Source: Planctomycetota bacterium (GTDB lineage: Bacteria; Planctomycetota; MHYJ01; JACPRB01). From it: a stretch of DNA of 64,000 nt. The position numbers and the translations under genes are program-made. The notes beneath the pieces were generated by a model. It had not been told where the DNA came from and did no database searches. It worked only from the letters and a program-made list of their open reading frames with translations. Positions within the stretch are counted from its first letter, which is position 1; every line of letters begins with the position of its first letter. Where the stretch lies: the NCBI GenBank assembly GCA_016209705.1, contig JACQVR010000116.1, forward strand, positions 1 through 64,000, read 5' to 3'. Shown here in pieces: positions 1-8,349 of the stretch.

Positions 1-44
1 AATTAATCGTAACGTTACGAAAAGTTTTCAAAATATATTGTAAC
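1..44 (+). repeat. 31-bp GTTAC/GTAAC unit, locus 1
   Basis: A complete 31-bp unit lies at 14-44. It starts GTTAC, ends GTAAC and has a 21-nt AT-rich middle containing TTTTCAAAA. The 13 nt before it end in GTAAC and look like the tail of a second, directly abutting unit cut by the window edge. The element starts 3 nt from the lpxA stop and stands out against GC-rich surroundings. Related pairs occur at 3542-3608 and 16420-16481. On the minus strand it could be the promoter region of the next gene outside the window. Confidence 0.75.
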
Positions 45-47
45 AGA

Positions 48-764
48 TCAGCGGGGGATGCCGCGCCGGGAGGAGGCGACGAAATCCGCCAGGTGGGCGA
101 CTTCGGCGATCGATCCGAATTCGGCGCGCACGCGCTCCAAGGCGTGGGCGCGGGTTCCCGCCGTGCGGAACAGGATCCGATAGGCTCGGCGCAGGGCCTG
201 AATCACGTCCTTCGAGACGCGGCGGCGTTCGAGGCCGACTTCGTTCAGGCCTGCCAGCCGGACACGGTTGCCGGCCACCGTGCAATAGGGAGGGATATCC
301 TGGCTCGCGATCGAGCCTCCTCCCACCATGGCCATCGTCCCGACCCGGCAGAACTGATGGACCGCCGCCGCTCCGCCAAACACGACGAAATCCTCCACCT
401 CGCAGTGACCGCCGAGCATCGATCCGTTGGTCATGACCACGCCGCGCCCGACGCGACAGTCATGCCCGACGTGGGCGTACGGCATGAAATGGCAATCGGG
501 TCCGATGACCGTACGTCCGGAGCCGACGTTGCTCCCTCGGTGAAGGGAGACGTATTCCCGCACGACGGTCCGCGCGCCGACCTCAAGCGTGGTTCCCTCG
601 CCTCGATCGGTGACATGGCCCGGAGGACCGCCCACATAGGCGAAGGAATGCACCACGCAGTCGTCCCCCAGCGTCACGCCCCGGTCGATGACGGCGAAGG
701 GATCGACGCGGACGGAGGGGGCGAGCTTCGCTTCAGGATGAACGATCGCCTTGGGATCGAGCAC
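48..764 (-). CDS. lpxA: UDP-N-acetylglucosamine acyltransferase (LpxA)
   Basis: LpxA transfers an R-3-hydroxyacyl chain from ACP to the 3-OH of UDP-GlcNAc in the cytoplasm, the first step of lipid A synthesis. The 238-residue product shows left-handed beta-helix hexapeptide repeats (I-H-P-E-A, V-G-x-x-x) from residue 4. It has the family segment PYAHVGHDCRVG holding the presumed catalytic His, the region AAVHQFCRVG, and a C-terminal helical part with RRAYRILFR. The GTG at 764 is chosen because it starts at the canonical LDPKAIVHPEAKL sequence and leaves a 31-nt gap after the kinase gene. A longer in-frame extension to 881 would overlap that gene by about 86 nt. At 238 residues it is somewhat shorter than the usual ~260. 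The family call is firm; the start is likely. Confidence 0.9.
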   Translation of the reverse strand: MLDPKAIVHPEAKLAPSVRVDPFAVIDRGVTLGDDCVVHSFAYVGGPPGHVTDRGEGTTLEVGARTVVREYVSLHRGSNVGSGRTVIGPDCHFMPYAHVGHDCRVGRGVVMTNGSMLGGHCEVEDFVVFGGAAAVHQFCRVGTMAMVGGGSIASQDIPPYCTVAGNRVRLAGLNEVGLERRRVSKDVIQALRRAYRILFRTAGTRAHALERVRAEFGSIAEVAHLADFVASSRRGIPR

Positions 765-795
765 GCGATGATTCTGTGCCTGGCGCTCACATGTG

Positions 796-3531
796 TCAAT
801 CCGCGGGCGACGATCGACCGGCCATCGCCACCGCGCGGATGTGGCCTTCGTTCGATCCGAAGACCACTTCTGGAACTCCATCTCCCGTCAAGTCCACGGT
901 GATCGGGCTGCTCGCCACGGAATCGGAAGCTTGATAGTACCACCGTCGCCTTCCGGAAGCGTCCAGCGCGTACAGGCGGCGATCGTCCGAACCGAACACG
1001 AGTTCCTTCCGGCCGTCGAGATCCAGGTCGACCCACAGGGGCCGCCCGCGAATCGCCTGGTCCGCCTGGTAGCGCCATCTCTCGGACCCGTCTTCAGCGG
1101 TCAGCGCCAGGAGCATCCCTTCCTCCGTCGCCACCGCCACGTCCGGCCCCGGCGCGATCGCCGTCGGCGTCGCGTTCACCGCGCGCGACCACCGACAGCG
1201 TCCGTCGATGAGCGACCAGGCGCTCACCTGTCCCCCGCCGGCCAGGAACAAATCCCCGACGGATTCGTCGACCGCCCACGCGCTCACGGGAGCCGGCACT
1301 CCCCACGAACGAACTTCACGGCCGGCCGGGGAAACGACGACCACGCGCCGTCCCTCGGTGACCGCCACGATCCCCATCGCTCCCACCCAGGGAGATCCGA
1401 CCGGCCGCGCGCCCAGATCCCTGGACCAGATCCGATCCGGCTTCAACGCCAGCAACGCCTTGCCCGACCAGCAATTCAATTTGCCGTCGGAATCGGCGAC
1501 GAACAAATCCCGCACGCGGTCGCCGTTGACGTCCAGGGCGGCCGTCCCCACGAATTCCCGCAATCCCGTCTTGACGAAGAAAAGCGCCGCCCCGTCCTTT
1601 CCTCTCAAGCACAAGAATCCCGAGGCGCCCACGCCGAAGACGATGTCCGGTTGGGTGTCGCGGTCCAGGTACACCAGGACCGGACGGGATTGCGCGACAT
1701 GCCGCGTGTCGTGCGGAGGCCACAAGGCTTGGCCGGTTCGGCCCGAAATCGCATAGAGCTTTTGATCTTTGGATCCCGCCACGATGTCCGGCACGCTGTC
1801 CCCGTTCAGATCGGCCGCCACCAGCTCCGGATGAACTCCGTCGCCGGTCTTGTACGCCCAGCGCTGGGCGCTTCTCAGTCGGACCTCGCGCCGCACGTCG
1901 GCGCGGTCCCGCACCACCATATCGCTCCACGCGAGCTCGTACTGGGGGCGGAAAAACTCGGCGCGATACGTTCCGTCGGGCAATGCCAGGCGTTCGACCG
2001 GCGTGCGGAGGATGAGCGACTGGGGACCGTACAACCGGACCTCCGTATCCGGCGGGTCGGAAACCAGGGAGACGCTCCCCGATTGAAGGTCGAGCTGCTC
2101 CTTTCGCACGACTTGCGCCCCCGGCCCGATGTCCACGGCCAGAGTCACGGATCGATATCCCAAAAGTATCAGGCGAACCTCATGCCGCCCCCGCGAGAGC
2201 GACAGGTTCTTGATCGGCGTGAGCGCGTCCCCTCGCCTTCCATCGATCCACACCTCCGCCCCGGGCGGATCGGTCTGGATCGTGAGCTGTCCCGGCCGGA
2301 AGAGAAAAAAGAGGGCGAAAACAACGCCCAACAGCAGAGACACTGCGGCGGACGCCGCCCAAGCCGGATGGCGCCGGATCCAGCGCCGCGCCCGTGCGCG
2401 AAGCGACGGCCCGCGCGCCGATACGTCCTGGCCTGCGAGGTAGCGCTCCAGATCCCGCGCGAAATCCCCCGCGGTCGGATACCGTTCGCGCGCCTCCTTG
2501 GCCATCGCCTTCAGGATGACGCGCTCGAGCGGCCGGTCCACGGTCGGTTCGATAAGGCGCGGCGGCACGGGATCTTCATCCAGGACCTTTCGCAGCACCG
2601 CGGGAGCCGTCGCCTCCATGAAGGGCAATTTCAAGGTCAGCGCGTGATAGAGCACCGCCCCGAGGGCGTAGACGTCCGTCCGCGGATCGAGATCGCGCAC
2701 GGCTCCGCGCGCCTGCTCCGGCGGCATGTAATTGGGCGTGCCGATGGCCATGCCGGTAGACGTCAGGAACGTCACCGACGTGACTTCCTTGGCCAATCCG
2801 AAATCCATCACGTGAGGCTCGTTGGCGTCGTCGACGATGATGTTGGCGGGCTTCAGATCGCGATGGATGATGCCCGCCCGGTGCGCGACGTGCACCGCCT
2901 CGGCCACGCGGATCATCAGGCGAAGCTTGTCTTCGCGCGACAGGCGGGGCCGCTCGTCCATCCGCAGTCCGCCGGTCAATTCCTCTACCAGCAATTCGTC
3001 GAGCGTGCGTCCTTCGACGAATTCCATCGTGTAATAGGGGATCCCGTCCAGGATGCCCGCTTCGTACACGGCGACGAGATGGGGATGCCTCAGCCGCGCG
3101 GCCAGCTTCGATTCGCGCTGGAACCGATGGACGTCATCCGGAGTCGCCAAATGGCGCTCGCTGAGGAGCTTGAGCGCCACGGTGCGATTCAGCGCCGGAT
3201 CGAGCGCCTTGTAGACGGCGCCCATGCCGCCGCGGCCGAGCTGGGAAAGGATTTGATACCGGCCGAACGAGGTTCCGGGCGTCAAGCCCAGGCGCGGCCG
3301 GTCCGCGCCCGCGTCGGGAGCCGGGGAAGGTCGCGCCGGAGTCTCCGCGGCGCGCAGCAGATCCTGCATCTGGGCCAGCGTCGCCAAGCCCCGATCCACG
3401 AGGACCTGGCCGAGATTCCGCGGCGGCGTGGAGTGGCGCGCTTCCCGCAGGCACTCTTCCATGGCGTCGCGGGTCAACATCCCGCGGGCGATGGCGATCC
3501 GCCCCAGCTCCTGATCGACGTCTCCCGCCAC
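796..3531 (-). CDS. Membrane Ser/Thr protein kinase with PEGA domain and C-terminal beta-propeller
   Basis: The 911-residue product has, in order: an N-terminal helical region (about 1-62, with LGQVLVDRGL as in GspE/MshE N-terminal-type modules); a complete Hanks-type kinase domain (about 91-365: glycine loop GRGGMG, Lys121, HRDLKPAN with Asp225, DFG at 243-245, GTPNYMPPEQ); a membrane segment near 391-411; a PEGA domain from about 415; and a long C-terminal region of FG-GAP/PQQ-like repeats such as DLNGDSVPDIV. The kinase is predicted cytoplasmic and the propeller extracytoplasmic, so the protein may couple an external signal to phosphorylation; substrates are unknown. The GTG start follows a purine-rich GAGGGAG. 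A pair of 31-bp repeats begins 10 nt upstream. lpxA follows on the same strand. Confidence 0.92.
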   Translation of the reverse strand: MAGDVDQELGRIAIARGMLTRDAMEECLREARHSTPPRNLGQVLVDRGLATLAQMQDLLRAAETPARPSPAPDAGADRPRLGLTPGTSFGRYQILSQLGRGGMGAVYKALDPALNRTVALKLLSERHLATPDDVHRFQRESKLAARLRHPHLVAVYEAGILDGIPYYTMEFVEGRTLDELLVEELTGGLRMDERPRLSREDKLRLMIRVAEAVHVAHRAGIIHRDLKPANIIVDDANEPHVMDFGLAKEVTSVTFLTSTGMAIGTPNYMPPEQARGAVRDLDPRTDVYALGAVLYHALTLKLPFMEATAPAVLRKVLDEDPVPPRLIEPTVDRPLERVILKAMAKEARERYPTAGDFARDLERYLAGQDVSARGPSLRARARRWIRRHPAWAASAAVSLLLGVVFALFFLFRPGQLTIQTDPPGAEVWIDGRRGDALTPIKNLSLSRGRHEVRLILLGYRSVTLAVDIGPGAQVVRKEQLDLQSGSVSLVSDPPDTEVRLYGPQSLILRTPVERLALPDGTYRAEFFRPQYELAWSDMVVRDRADVRREVRLRSAQRWAYKTGDGVHPELVAADLNGDSVPDIVAGSKDQKLYAISGRTGQALWPPHDTRHVAQSRPVLVYLDRDTQPDIVFGVGASGFLCLRGKDGAALFFVKTGLREFVGTAALDVNGDRVRDLFVADSDGKLNCWSGKALLALKPDRIWSRDLGARPVGSPWVGAMGIVAVTEGRRVVVVSPAGREVRSWGVPAPVSAWAVDESVGDLFLAGGGQVSAWSLIDGRCRWSRAVNATPTAIAPGPDVAVATEEGMLLALTAEDGSERWRYQADQAIRGRPLWVDLDLDGRKELVFGSDDRRLYALDASGRRRWYYQASDSVASSPITVDLTGDGVPEVVFGSNEGHIRAVAMAGRSSPAD

Positions 3532-3541
3532 GCTCCCTCGC

Positions 3542-3608
3542 GTTACAATATATTCTCAAAACCCATTGTAACAGACTGTTACAATGGGTTTTGAGATGAT
3601 TTTGTAAC
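3542..3608. repeat. Inverted pair of 31-bp GTTAC/GTAAC units, locus 2
   Basis: Units at 3542-3572 and 3578-3608, each exactly 31 bp, begin GTTAC and end GTAAC. They lie head to head, separated by 5 nt, so the pair can fold into a near-perfect hairpin around the shared AAAACCCATTGTAAC segment. The pair sits in the divergent gap between the kinase gene and the DUF1501 gene. The left unit, read on the minus strand, places TATATT about 15 nt before the kinase GTG. Confidence 0.85.
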
Positions 3609-3740
3609 CCTCTCCCTCTGCCACCCCTCTTATATATTATCGACGCAACGGGATCAAAAGCTGCGGGGAAAAGCGACCGCGCCGCAACCCGGGGCGCCGG
3701 CTTCGGGTTGAATGACATGGAGCCCTTGAAAGGAACGGCC

Positions 3741-5060
3741 ATGCCGCATCAATGTCGAGCTTGTTCGGGAATGCGCCTGTCGCGGCGCGCGTTCCTCGGA
3801 ACCGCCGGCGGCGGATTCCTGGGTTTCGCGGCGTCCCGCCAAGCGGAGACGCTCGGCCGGCCGCGCCTCGAATGGCTGCTCGCCCAGGATGGATCCACGC
3901 GCGCGTCCGCCACGTCCTGCATCGTCGTCTGGCTGGCCGGCGGCCCTTCGCACATCGACACGTTCGATCCGAAGGAGGGCCGGGAAACGGGCGGGCCTAC
4001 CAAAGCCATACCGACCGCGGCCGATGGAATCCAGCTCGCGGAACATTTCCCGCTCCTCGCCCGGCAGATGAAGCACGCGTCGCTCATCCGCTCCATGACG
4101 ACGCGGGAAGGAAGCCACGAGCGAGGACGGTATCTCATGCACACCGGCTATGTCCCCGCCGGCACCGTCGTGCATCCGTCCGTCGGGGCGATCACGGCCA
4201 TGGAAGCGGGCGATCGTAACCTCGATCTGCCCAACTTCATCTCGCTGGGCAGTCCGACCGAAGGGGCCGGTTTCCTTCCCCCGGATTTCGCCCCCTTCGT
4301 CGTCGATAACCCCGTCCCCGGCCGCGACGGAACGGTCGGCATCCGCAACCTCACGCCCGAGGATGGCGACGTTCGCCGCTTCCGCGCGCGGATGAAACTC
4401 CTCGAGGCGCAGGAGAAGGAATTCGAGCGCGATCGGGCGTGCGAGGAAGTGGAACGCCGCGCGGCCGCGTACGCCAAGGCGGACAAGCTGATGCACACCC
4501 CGCTGCTGAAAGCCTTCCACGTCGGCGAGGAAAAAGAAGAACTGCGCGCCGCGTACGGCGCGAATCGTTTCGGATTCTCCTGTTTGCTGGCCCGCCGCCT
4601 CGTCCAGGCCGGCGTCAAGTTCGTCGAGGTCAGCCTGAACGGCTGGGACACCCACCAGCAGAACTTCACCCGCGTCCCGCAACTCTGCGCCCAACTCGAT
4701 CCGGGATTGGCCACGCTCCTGCGCGACTTGCGCGAGCGCCGGCTCCTGGACTCCACGCTCGTCGTCTGCATGGGCGAATTCGGGCGCACCCCCAGGATCA
4801 ACCCGAACCAGGGTCGCGATCACTATCCGCGCGTCTTCTCGTTGCTCGTGGCGGGCGGGGGCATCCAGGGAGGGCGCGTTGTCGGAGCCAGCGACCGAGA
4901 CGGCATCGACGTCAAAGAACGGCCCGTCATGGTCGGCGATCTGCTCGCGACGATGTATGCCTGCCTGGGCGTGGACTATCAGAAACAGGTTGTCTCGCCG
5001 CTAGGACGTCCGATCAAATTCGTGGACGCGGGAACGCCGATCAAAGAGTTGCTTGGGTGA
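3741..5060 (+). CDS. DUF1501 family Tat-exported protein
   Basis: The 439-residue product begins with a twin-arginine signal (LSRRAFLGTAGGG) and is predicted to be exported folded through Tat. The body has DUF1501 hallmarks: VVWLAGGPSHIDTFDPK near the N-terminus, LNGWDTHQQN, and MGEFGRTPRINPNQGRDHYP in the sulfatase/alkaline-phosphatase-like fold. The family is abundant in Planctomycetota, usually beside DUF1549/DUF1553 cytochrome genes, which are absent here. The ATG at 3741 is preferred because AAAGGAA lies 6-8 nt upstream; an in-frame TTG at 3708 lacks a site. A TATTAT hexamer at 3635-3640 could be its -10, giving a leader of about 95 nt. The biochemical function of the family is not settled. 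Confidence 0.9.
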   Translation: MPHQCRACSGMRLSRRAFLGTAGGGFLGFAASRQAETLGRPRLEWLLAQDGSTRASATSCIVVWLAGGPSHIDTFDPKEGRETGGPTKAIPTAADGIQLAEHFPLLARQMKHASLIRSMTTREGSHERGRYLMHTGYVPAGTVVHPSVGAITAMEAGDRNLDLPNFISLGSPTEGAGFLPPDFAPFVVDNPVPGRDGTVGIRNLTPEDGDVRRFRARMKLLEAQEKEFERDRACEEVERRAAAYAKADKLMHTPLLKAFHVGEEKEELRAAYGANRFGFSCLLARRLVQAGVKFVEVSLNGWDTHQQNFTRVPQLCAQLDPGLATLLRDLRERRLLDSTLVVCMGEFGRTPRINPNQGRDHYPRVFSLLVAGGGIQGGRVVGASDRDGIDVKERPVMVGDLLATMYACLGVDYQKQVVSPLGRPIKFVDAGTPIKELLG

Positions 5061-5123
5061 GTAGGAAGTTGGAAGTTCGAAGTAATCCGACTACAAGCTT
5101 CATGCTTCGAACTACGAACTCTC
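5061..5123. repeat. GAAGTTC-type heptamer repeats with inverted arms
   Basis: Units close to GGAAGTT/CGAAGTA (about 5063-5082) face inverted units TTCGAAC/TACGAAC (about 5105-5121), so the tract can fold into a hairpin between two convergent genes. The right arm contains the TAG stop of the Hpt gene. Confidence 0.75.
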
Positions 5124-5486
5124 CCCGACGTACACCTTCAGCTCCGGAATCAGGCGATCGAGCGCCTTCTCCAACTCGGCCAACGCCTGACCCACGCCGG
5201 TGAAATCGCCGCGATTCCCCATCTCCTCCAGTTCGCGAGCCGCCTTCAGGACTTCGGGCGCTTCGAAGACCCGGCACGACCCGTGCAGGGTGTGCGCGGC
5301 CCAGTGAAGCATCTTCGCGTCGTGCCGGGCGACGCCGTCCCGGATCCCCGTGAGATACTTGGTCACATCTCTCAAGAAGATCTTGATCAGTTCCCGAAGC
5401 AGCGTTTCCCTACCCCCCAGCCGCTTGAGCGCCGCATCCCGACCAAAGGTCGGCGCGGCCCCCGCGGGTTCCGGCGAATGTTCCAT
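5112..5486 (-). CDS. Stand-alone Hpt (histidine phosphotransfer) protein
   Basis: A 124-residue all-helical protein with the Hpt motif AAHTLHGSC, in which His65 would be the phosphorylated residue of a two-component phosphorelay. The usual Lys of the HTLKG motif is His here. No kinase or receiver gene is adjacent, so partners are unknown. The start at 5486 is chosen over an upstream in-frame one because a TAGAAT hexamer ends 8 nt before it and because it avoids overlap with the molybdoenzyme gene. The stop lies in a repeat tract. Confidence 0.82.
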   Translation of the reverse strand: MEHSPEPAGAAPTFGRDAALKRLGGRETLLRELIKIFLRDVTKYLTGIRDGVARHDAKMLHWAAHTLHGSCRVFEAPEVLKAARELEEMGNRGDFTGVGQALAELEKALDRLIPELKVYVGESS

Positions 5487-5494
5487 GTACCTGT

Positions 5495-5500
5495 ATTCTA
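5495..5500 (-). promoter_or_regulatory. -10 hexamer TAGAAT for the Hpt gene
   Basis: TAGAAT ends 8 nt before the ATG at 5486, so the transcript would start at or next to the start codon. The -35 side (TTCCCG, 17 nt upstream) is weak. Confidence 0.4.
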
Positions 5501-5530
5501 CCTCGAGAATCCGGAATCGGGAACCGGCGA

Positions 5531-8272
5531 TCAACAACGGTAGGCTTCAGGCGCCGGCCGGAACGGACGGGCCAGCCAGAGAGGACGCCTCAGGTTCCCG
5601 GGCCCCGGCGCGGGACGGGTCATCTTCAGCCACTCCCGCACCACCTCGAAGGATTTGGACGTGTCCGCGAACACGTCGCCGTAGCGATCCTCTGCATGGG
5701 CCTTTTCCACCTTGACCTTCTGGTGCCAGCAGTGCATCCCGCTCAACGGATCCGGATGCGTGGGGAACGCCAGGTTCTGGTGCACGCCCGCCTCGCTCCA
5801 GGTCACCCGCTTCGAATCGGAGTCGCCCGTCTCGAACGGGCGAGGACCGTGAACATACCGCAGGCGGTACTTGCCTTCGCCCAGGTCCTCCAGACGCGCC
5901 AGCGAACTCGCCCAGCGCCCCGTGCCCAGTTCCTCCGACAAGCGCCATCGCCCGAAATGATGGGAACTTCCCACCACGCCGGGCAGAATTCCCTCCGTGG
6001 CCACGAGCCGAGGCACGAAATATCCCGTCTCCGTGACCACGCGCACGAGCTCCCCGGTGCGCAGTCCCAATCGCTTCGCGTCGCGCGGGTGCATCAACAA
6101 CGGATTCGTATTGCCCAGCTCCCAGAGCCACTTCGCGTTGCCGCTGCGCGTGTGAATCTGCGTCGGCAGGCGGAACGTCGGGAGCAGCGGAAATTCTCCC
6201 TTCTCGCGATCCATCGCCTCGGCGTTCACGTGGCTCTTGATGTATCCGGGTAGCGCGTGCTCCGGCCATCCCCATTCGACGAGCGTCCGCGAATAGAACT
6301 CCAGCCGGCGCGAAGGGGTCGGGAACCCGGCGACCGTTTTACCGTCGAGCGAAATCCCGACCGCTTTGCCGTCCTTCGACACGACGCCCGTTTCCGGATC
6401 GATCGCCGCGCCGTCCGCCTCCACGGGCGTTTCATGCAACCGATATTTTGCGCGATCGATCTCCACGGCGCTGAATTTCTTCATGTATTGCAGCGGCGCC
6501 AGCCCTTCGGCTTTGGCCTTCTCGGGCAGACCCGGCACGCTGTTCTCGAACAGCCATCGATAGTAAGACTCCATGGTCATCTTCTTGCCGGGTTCGTACG
6601 GAGACTCGAAATACTGGCGCAGGCCGAGCGAGCCGTCCGGATCGATCCGCCAGGACAGCTCGATCCAGAATTCGTCTTCTTCCCACACTTCGCCGGGATT
6701 GGCCTGGTGGGTGAACTCGACCATTTCCCCGGCCCGCTCCCTGGCCACCCGCAACACCGGCTGGCGGAACGTCAGCCAGCGTCCGGCGTGCGTCTCGAAC
6801 GACATCGTGTCGTGGCGCTCGGGACCGAGCCCCATCGGAAGCACGTAATCGGCGAACTGCGCCGTCTCGCTCCAGACCGGCGTCAGGCAGGCGTGAAGCC
6901 CTATTTTCGATTCATCCTTGAGGACCTCGATCCAGGAGAAGCCGTCGGGATTGGTCCAGACCGGGTTGTAGACGCGCGTGAAATAGGCGGCCAGCCGTCC
7001 CCTTCCCTCTTTGAGAAGGTACGGCAGGAGGATCGACATTTCGTGGTGCGCGAAGGGGTATTCCTTCGGCCACAAAAGTTCGCTCCACACTTTCTGCGGC
7101 GGCGGCTTCAGCGGCGGCACGGGCACGAACTTGTTCCACGCGTTCGGAAGCGTCCCGCCCTCCGTGCCCACGCTGCCCGTCAACACGTTCAGGAGGAACA
7201 GCGCGCGCGCGACCTGCCATCCGCCCAAGTTGCCCGCGGAGGCGTTGCGCCAGACGTGCGACGCGAACCGATCCTTCGCCGCGGCGATCTCGAGCGCGAC
7301 CTGTTCGACCCGCGAAGCGGGACAGCCGGTCTCCCGCTCCGCGAACTCCGGCGTGTACGGCGCGTACAGCTCCTTCAGGGTGCGGATGAATTCCTCGAAA
7401 GTTCGCGGAACGCCCGCATGTTCCCAGCGCAGGTATTCGTTCCAATTCAGCCATCGGCGCATGAAGGCGGCGTCAAACAGATCGCGCTGGAGAATCACAT
7501 TCGCCATGGCCAGGAGCATCGCCGCCTCGGTTCCCGGATACGTCGGCAGCCAGTAGTCGGCCTTGGAGGCCGTGTTGGAAAGGCGCGTGTCCACCGCGGC
7601 GATTTTCGCGCCCTTCTGCTGCGCCTCGATGATGCGCTGGGCGTGCGGATTGAAATAATGGCCCGTCTCGAGATGGGAAGAGAGCAGGAGAATGAATTTC
7701 GCGTTGGCGTGATCGGGCGACGGGCGATCGTAACCCATCCACAGGTCGTATCCCAGCCGGGCCCCGGCAGAACAAACATTGGTGTGGCTGTTGTGCGCGT
7801 CGACGCCCCACGCCTGGAGCACGCGCTCCACGTAGCCGTCCTCGCCGGGGCGGCCGACGTGATACATCACTTCGTGGCGGCGTCCCTCGACGAGCGCGGC
7901 GCGGATCGCGCGCCCGAACGTGTCGAGCACCTCGTCCCACGTCGTGCGCTCCCACTTCCCCGCCCCGCGCGGTCCGGCCCGCTTCAGCGGATGGAGGATG
8001 CGCTCCGGATCGTCGACCTGATTGATCGTCGCCGGGCCCTTGGCGCAGTTGCGCCCGCGCGAGCCGGGGTTGTACGGATTGCCTTCGAACTTGCGGATGC
8101 GGCCGGTTTCCTTGTCGATGTAGGCGATCAATCCGCAGGAGGCTTCGCAGTTGAAGCAGACGGTGGGCACGAGCGTGTAGCGGCGCTCGACCTTGCGCGG
8201 CCACGCGGTGGATTCGTACTCCACCCAATCATCCCATTTCTCAGGGGGAGGATAGGAGCGAAGTTCTAACAT
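5531..8272 (-). CDS. Molybdopterin oxidoreductase catalytic subunit
   Basis: A 913-residue DMSO-reductase-superfamily enzyme. It carries an N-terminal [4Fe-4S] motif with Cys39, Cys42, Cys46 and Cys76 (CFNCEASC ... GRNCAKG), then the Mo-bisPGD domains. NVCSAG places Cys167 where this superfamily normally has its Mo ligand. NGNAK/GNTNP-like pterin-binding motifs occur toward the C-terminus (SGNAKWLWELGNTNP). No twin-arginine signal is seen, so it is either cytoplasmic-facing or exported with a partner. The upstream gene encodes an Fe-S/NrfD-like fusion, so the pair forms a two-subunit membrane oxidoreductase resembling polysulfide/thiosulfate/tetrathionate reductase-type complexes. The substrate cannot be assigned from sequence alone. 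A repeat hairpin separates the genes and reaches the start codon. Confidence 0.88.
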   Translation of the reverse strand: MLELRSYPPPEKWDDWVEYESTAWPRKVERRYTLVPTVCFNCEASCGLIAYIDKETGRIRKFEGNPYNPGSRGRNCAKGPATINQVDDPERILHPLKRAGPRGAGKWERTTWDEVLDTFGRAIRAALVEGRRHEVMYHVGRPGEDGYVERVLQAWGVDAHNSHTNVCSAGARLGYDLWMGYDRPSPDHANAKFILLLSSHLETGHYFNPHAQRIIEAQQKGAKIAAVDTRLSNTASKADYWLPTYPGTEAAMLLAMANVILQRDLFDAAFMRRWLNWNEYLRWEHAGVPRTFEEFIRTLKELYAPYTPEFAERETGCPASRVEQVALEIAAAKDRFASHVWRNASAGNLGGWQVARALFLLNVLTGSVGTEGGTLPNAWNKFVPVPPLKPPPQKVWSELLWPKEYPFAHHEMSILLPYLLKEGRGRLAAYFTRVYNPVWTNPDGFSWIEVLKDESKIGLHACLTPVWSETAQFADYVLPMGLGPERHDTMSFETHAGRWLTFRQPVLRVARERAGEMVEFTHQANPGEVWEEDEFWIELSWRIDPDGSLGLRQYFESPYEPGKKMTMESYYRWLFENSVPGLPEKAKAEGLAPLQYMKKFSAVEIDRAKYRLHETPVEADGAAIDPETGVVSKDGKAVGISLDGKTVAGFPTPSRRLEFYSRTLVEWGWPEHALPGYIKSHVNAEAMDREKGEFPLLPTFRLPTQIHTRSGNAKWLWELGNTNPLLMHPRDAKRLGLRTGELVRVVTETGYFVPRLVATEGILPGVVGSSHHFGRWRLSEELGTGRWASSLARLEDLGEGKYRLRYVHGPRPFETGDSDSKRVTWSEAGVHQNLAFPTHPDPLSGMHCWHQKVKVEKAHAEDRYGDVFADTSKSFEVVREWLKMTRPAPGPGNLRRPLWLARPFRPAPEAYRC

Positions 8273-8274
8273 GT

Positions 8275-8349
8275 GTAGCTCGTAGCTGGTAGCTCGTAGC
8301 TTGTAGCCAAAAAACTGCTACGAGCTACAAGCTACCGGCTCCAAGCTTA
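8275..8349. repeat. AGCTCGT-type heptamer repeats forming a hairpin
   Basis: Four to five units of GTAGCTC/GTAGCTG/GTAGCTT (8275-8306) are mirrored by GCTACGA/GCTACAA/GCTACCG/GCTCCAA (8318-8347) around an A-rich loop. The right arm supplies the TAA stop of the upstream gene, and the left arm lies just before the molybdoenzyme start. It may attenuate transcription between the two subunit genes. Confidence 0.85.

Noticed and set aside
793-3594. A 933-codon open frame on the plus strand opposite the kinase gene
   Set aside because: High GC keeps the antisense frame open. It shows no domain or composition of a real protein, while the minus strand encodes a complete kinase.
6257-8269. A 670-codon plus-strand frame opposite the molybdoenzyme gene
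   Set aside because: Arg/His-rich antisense shadow with no recognisable motif.
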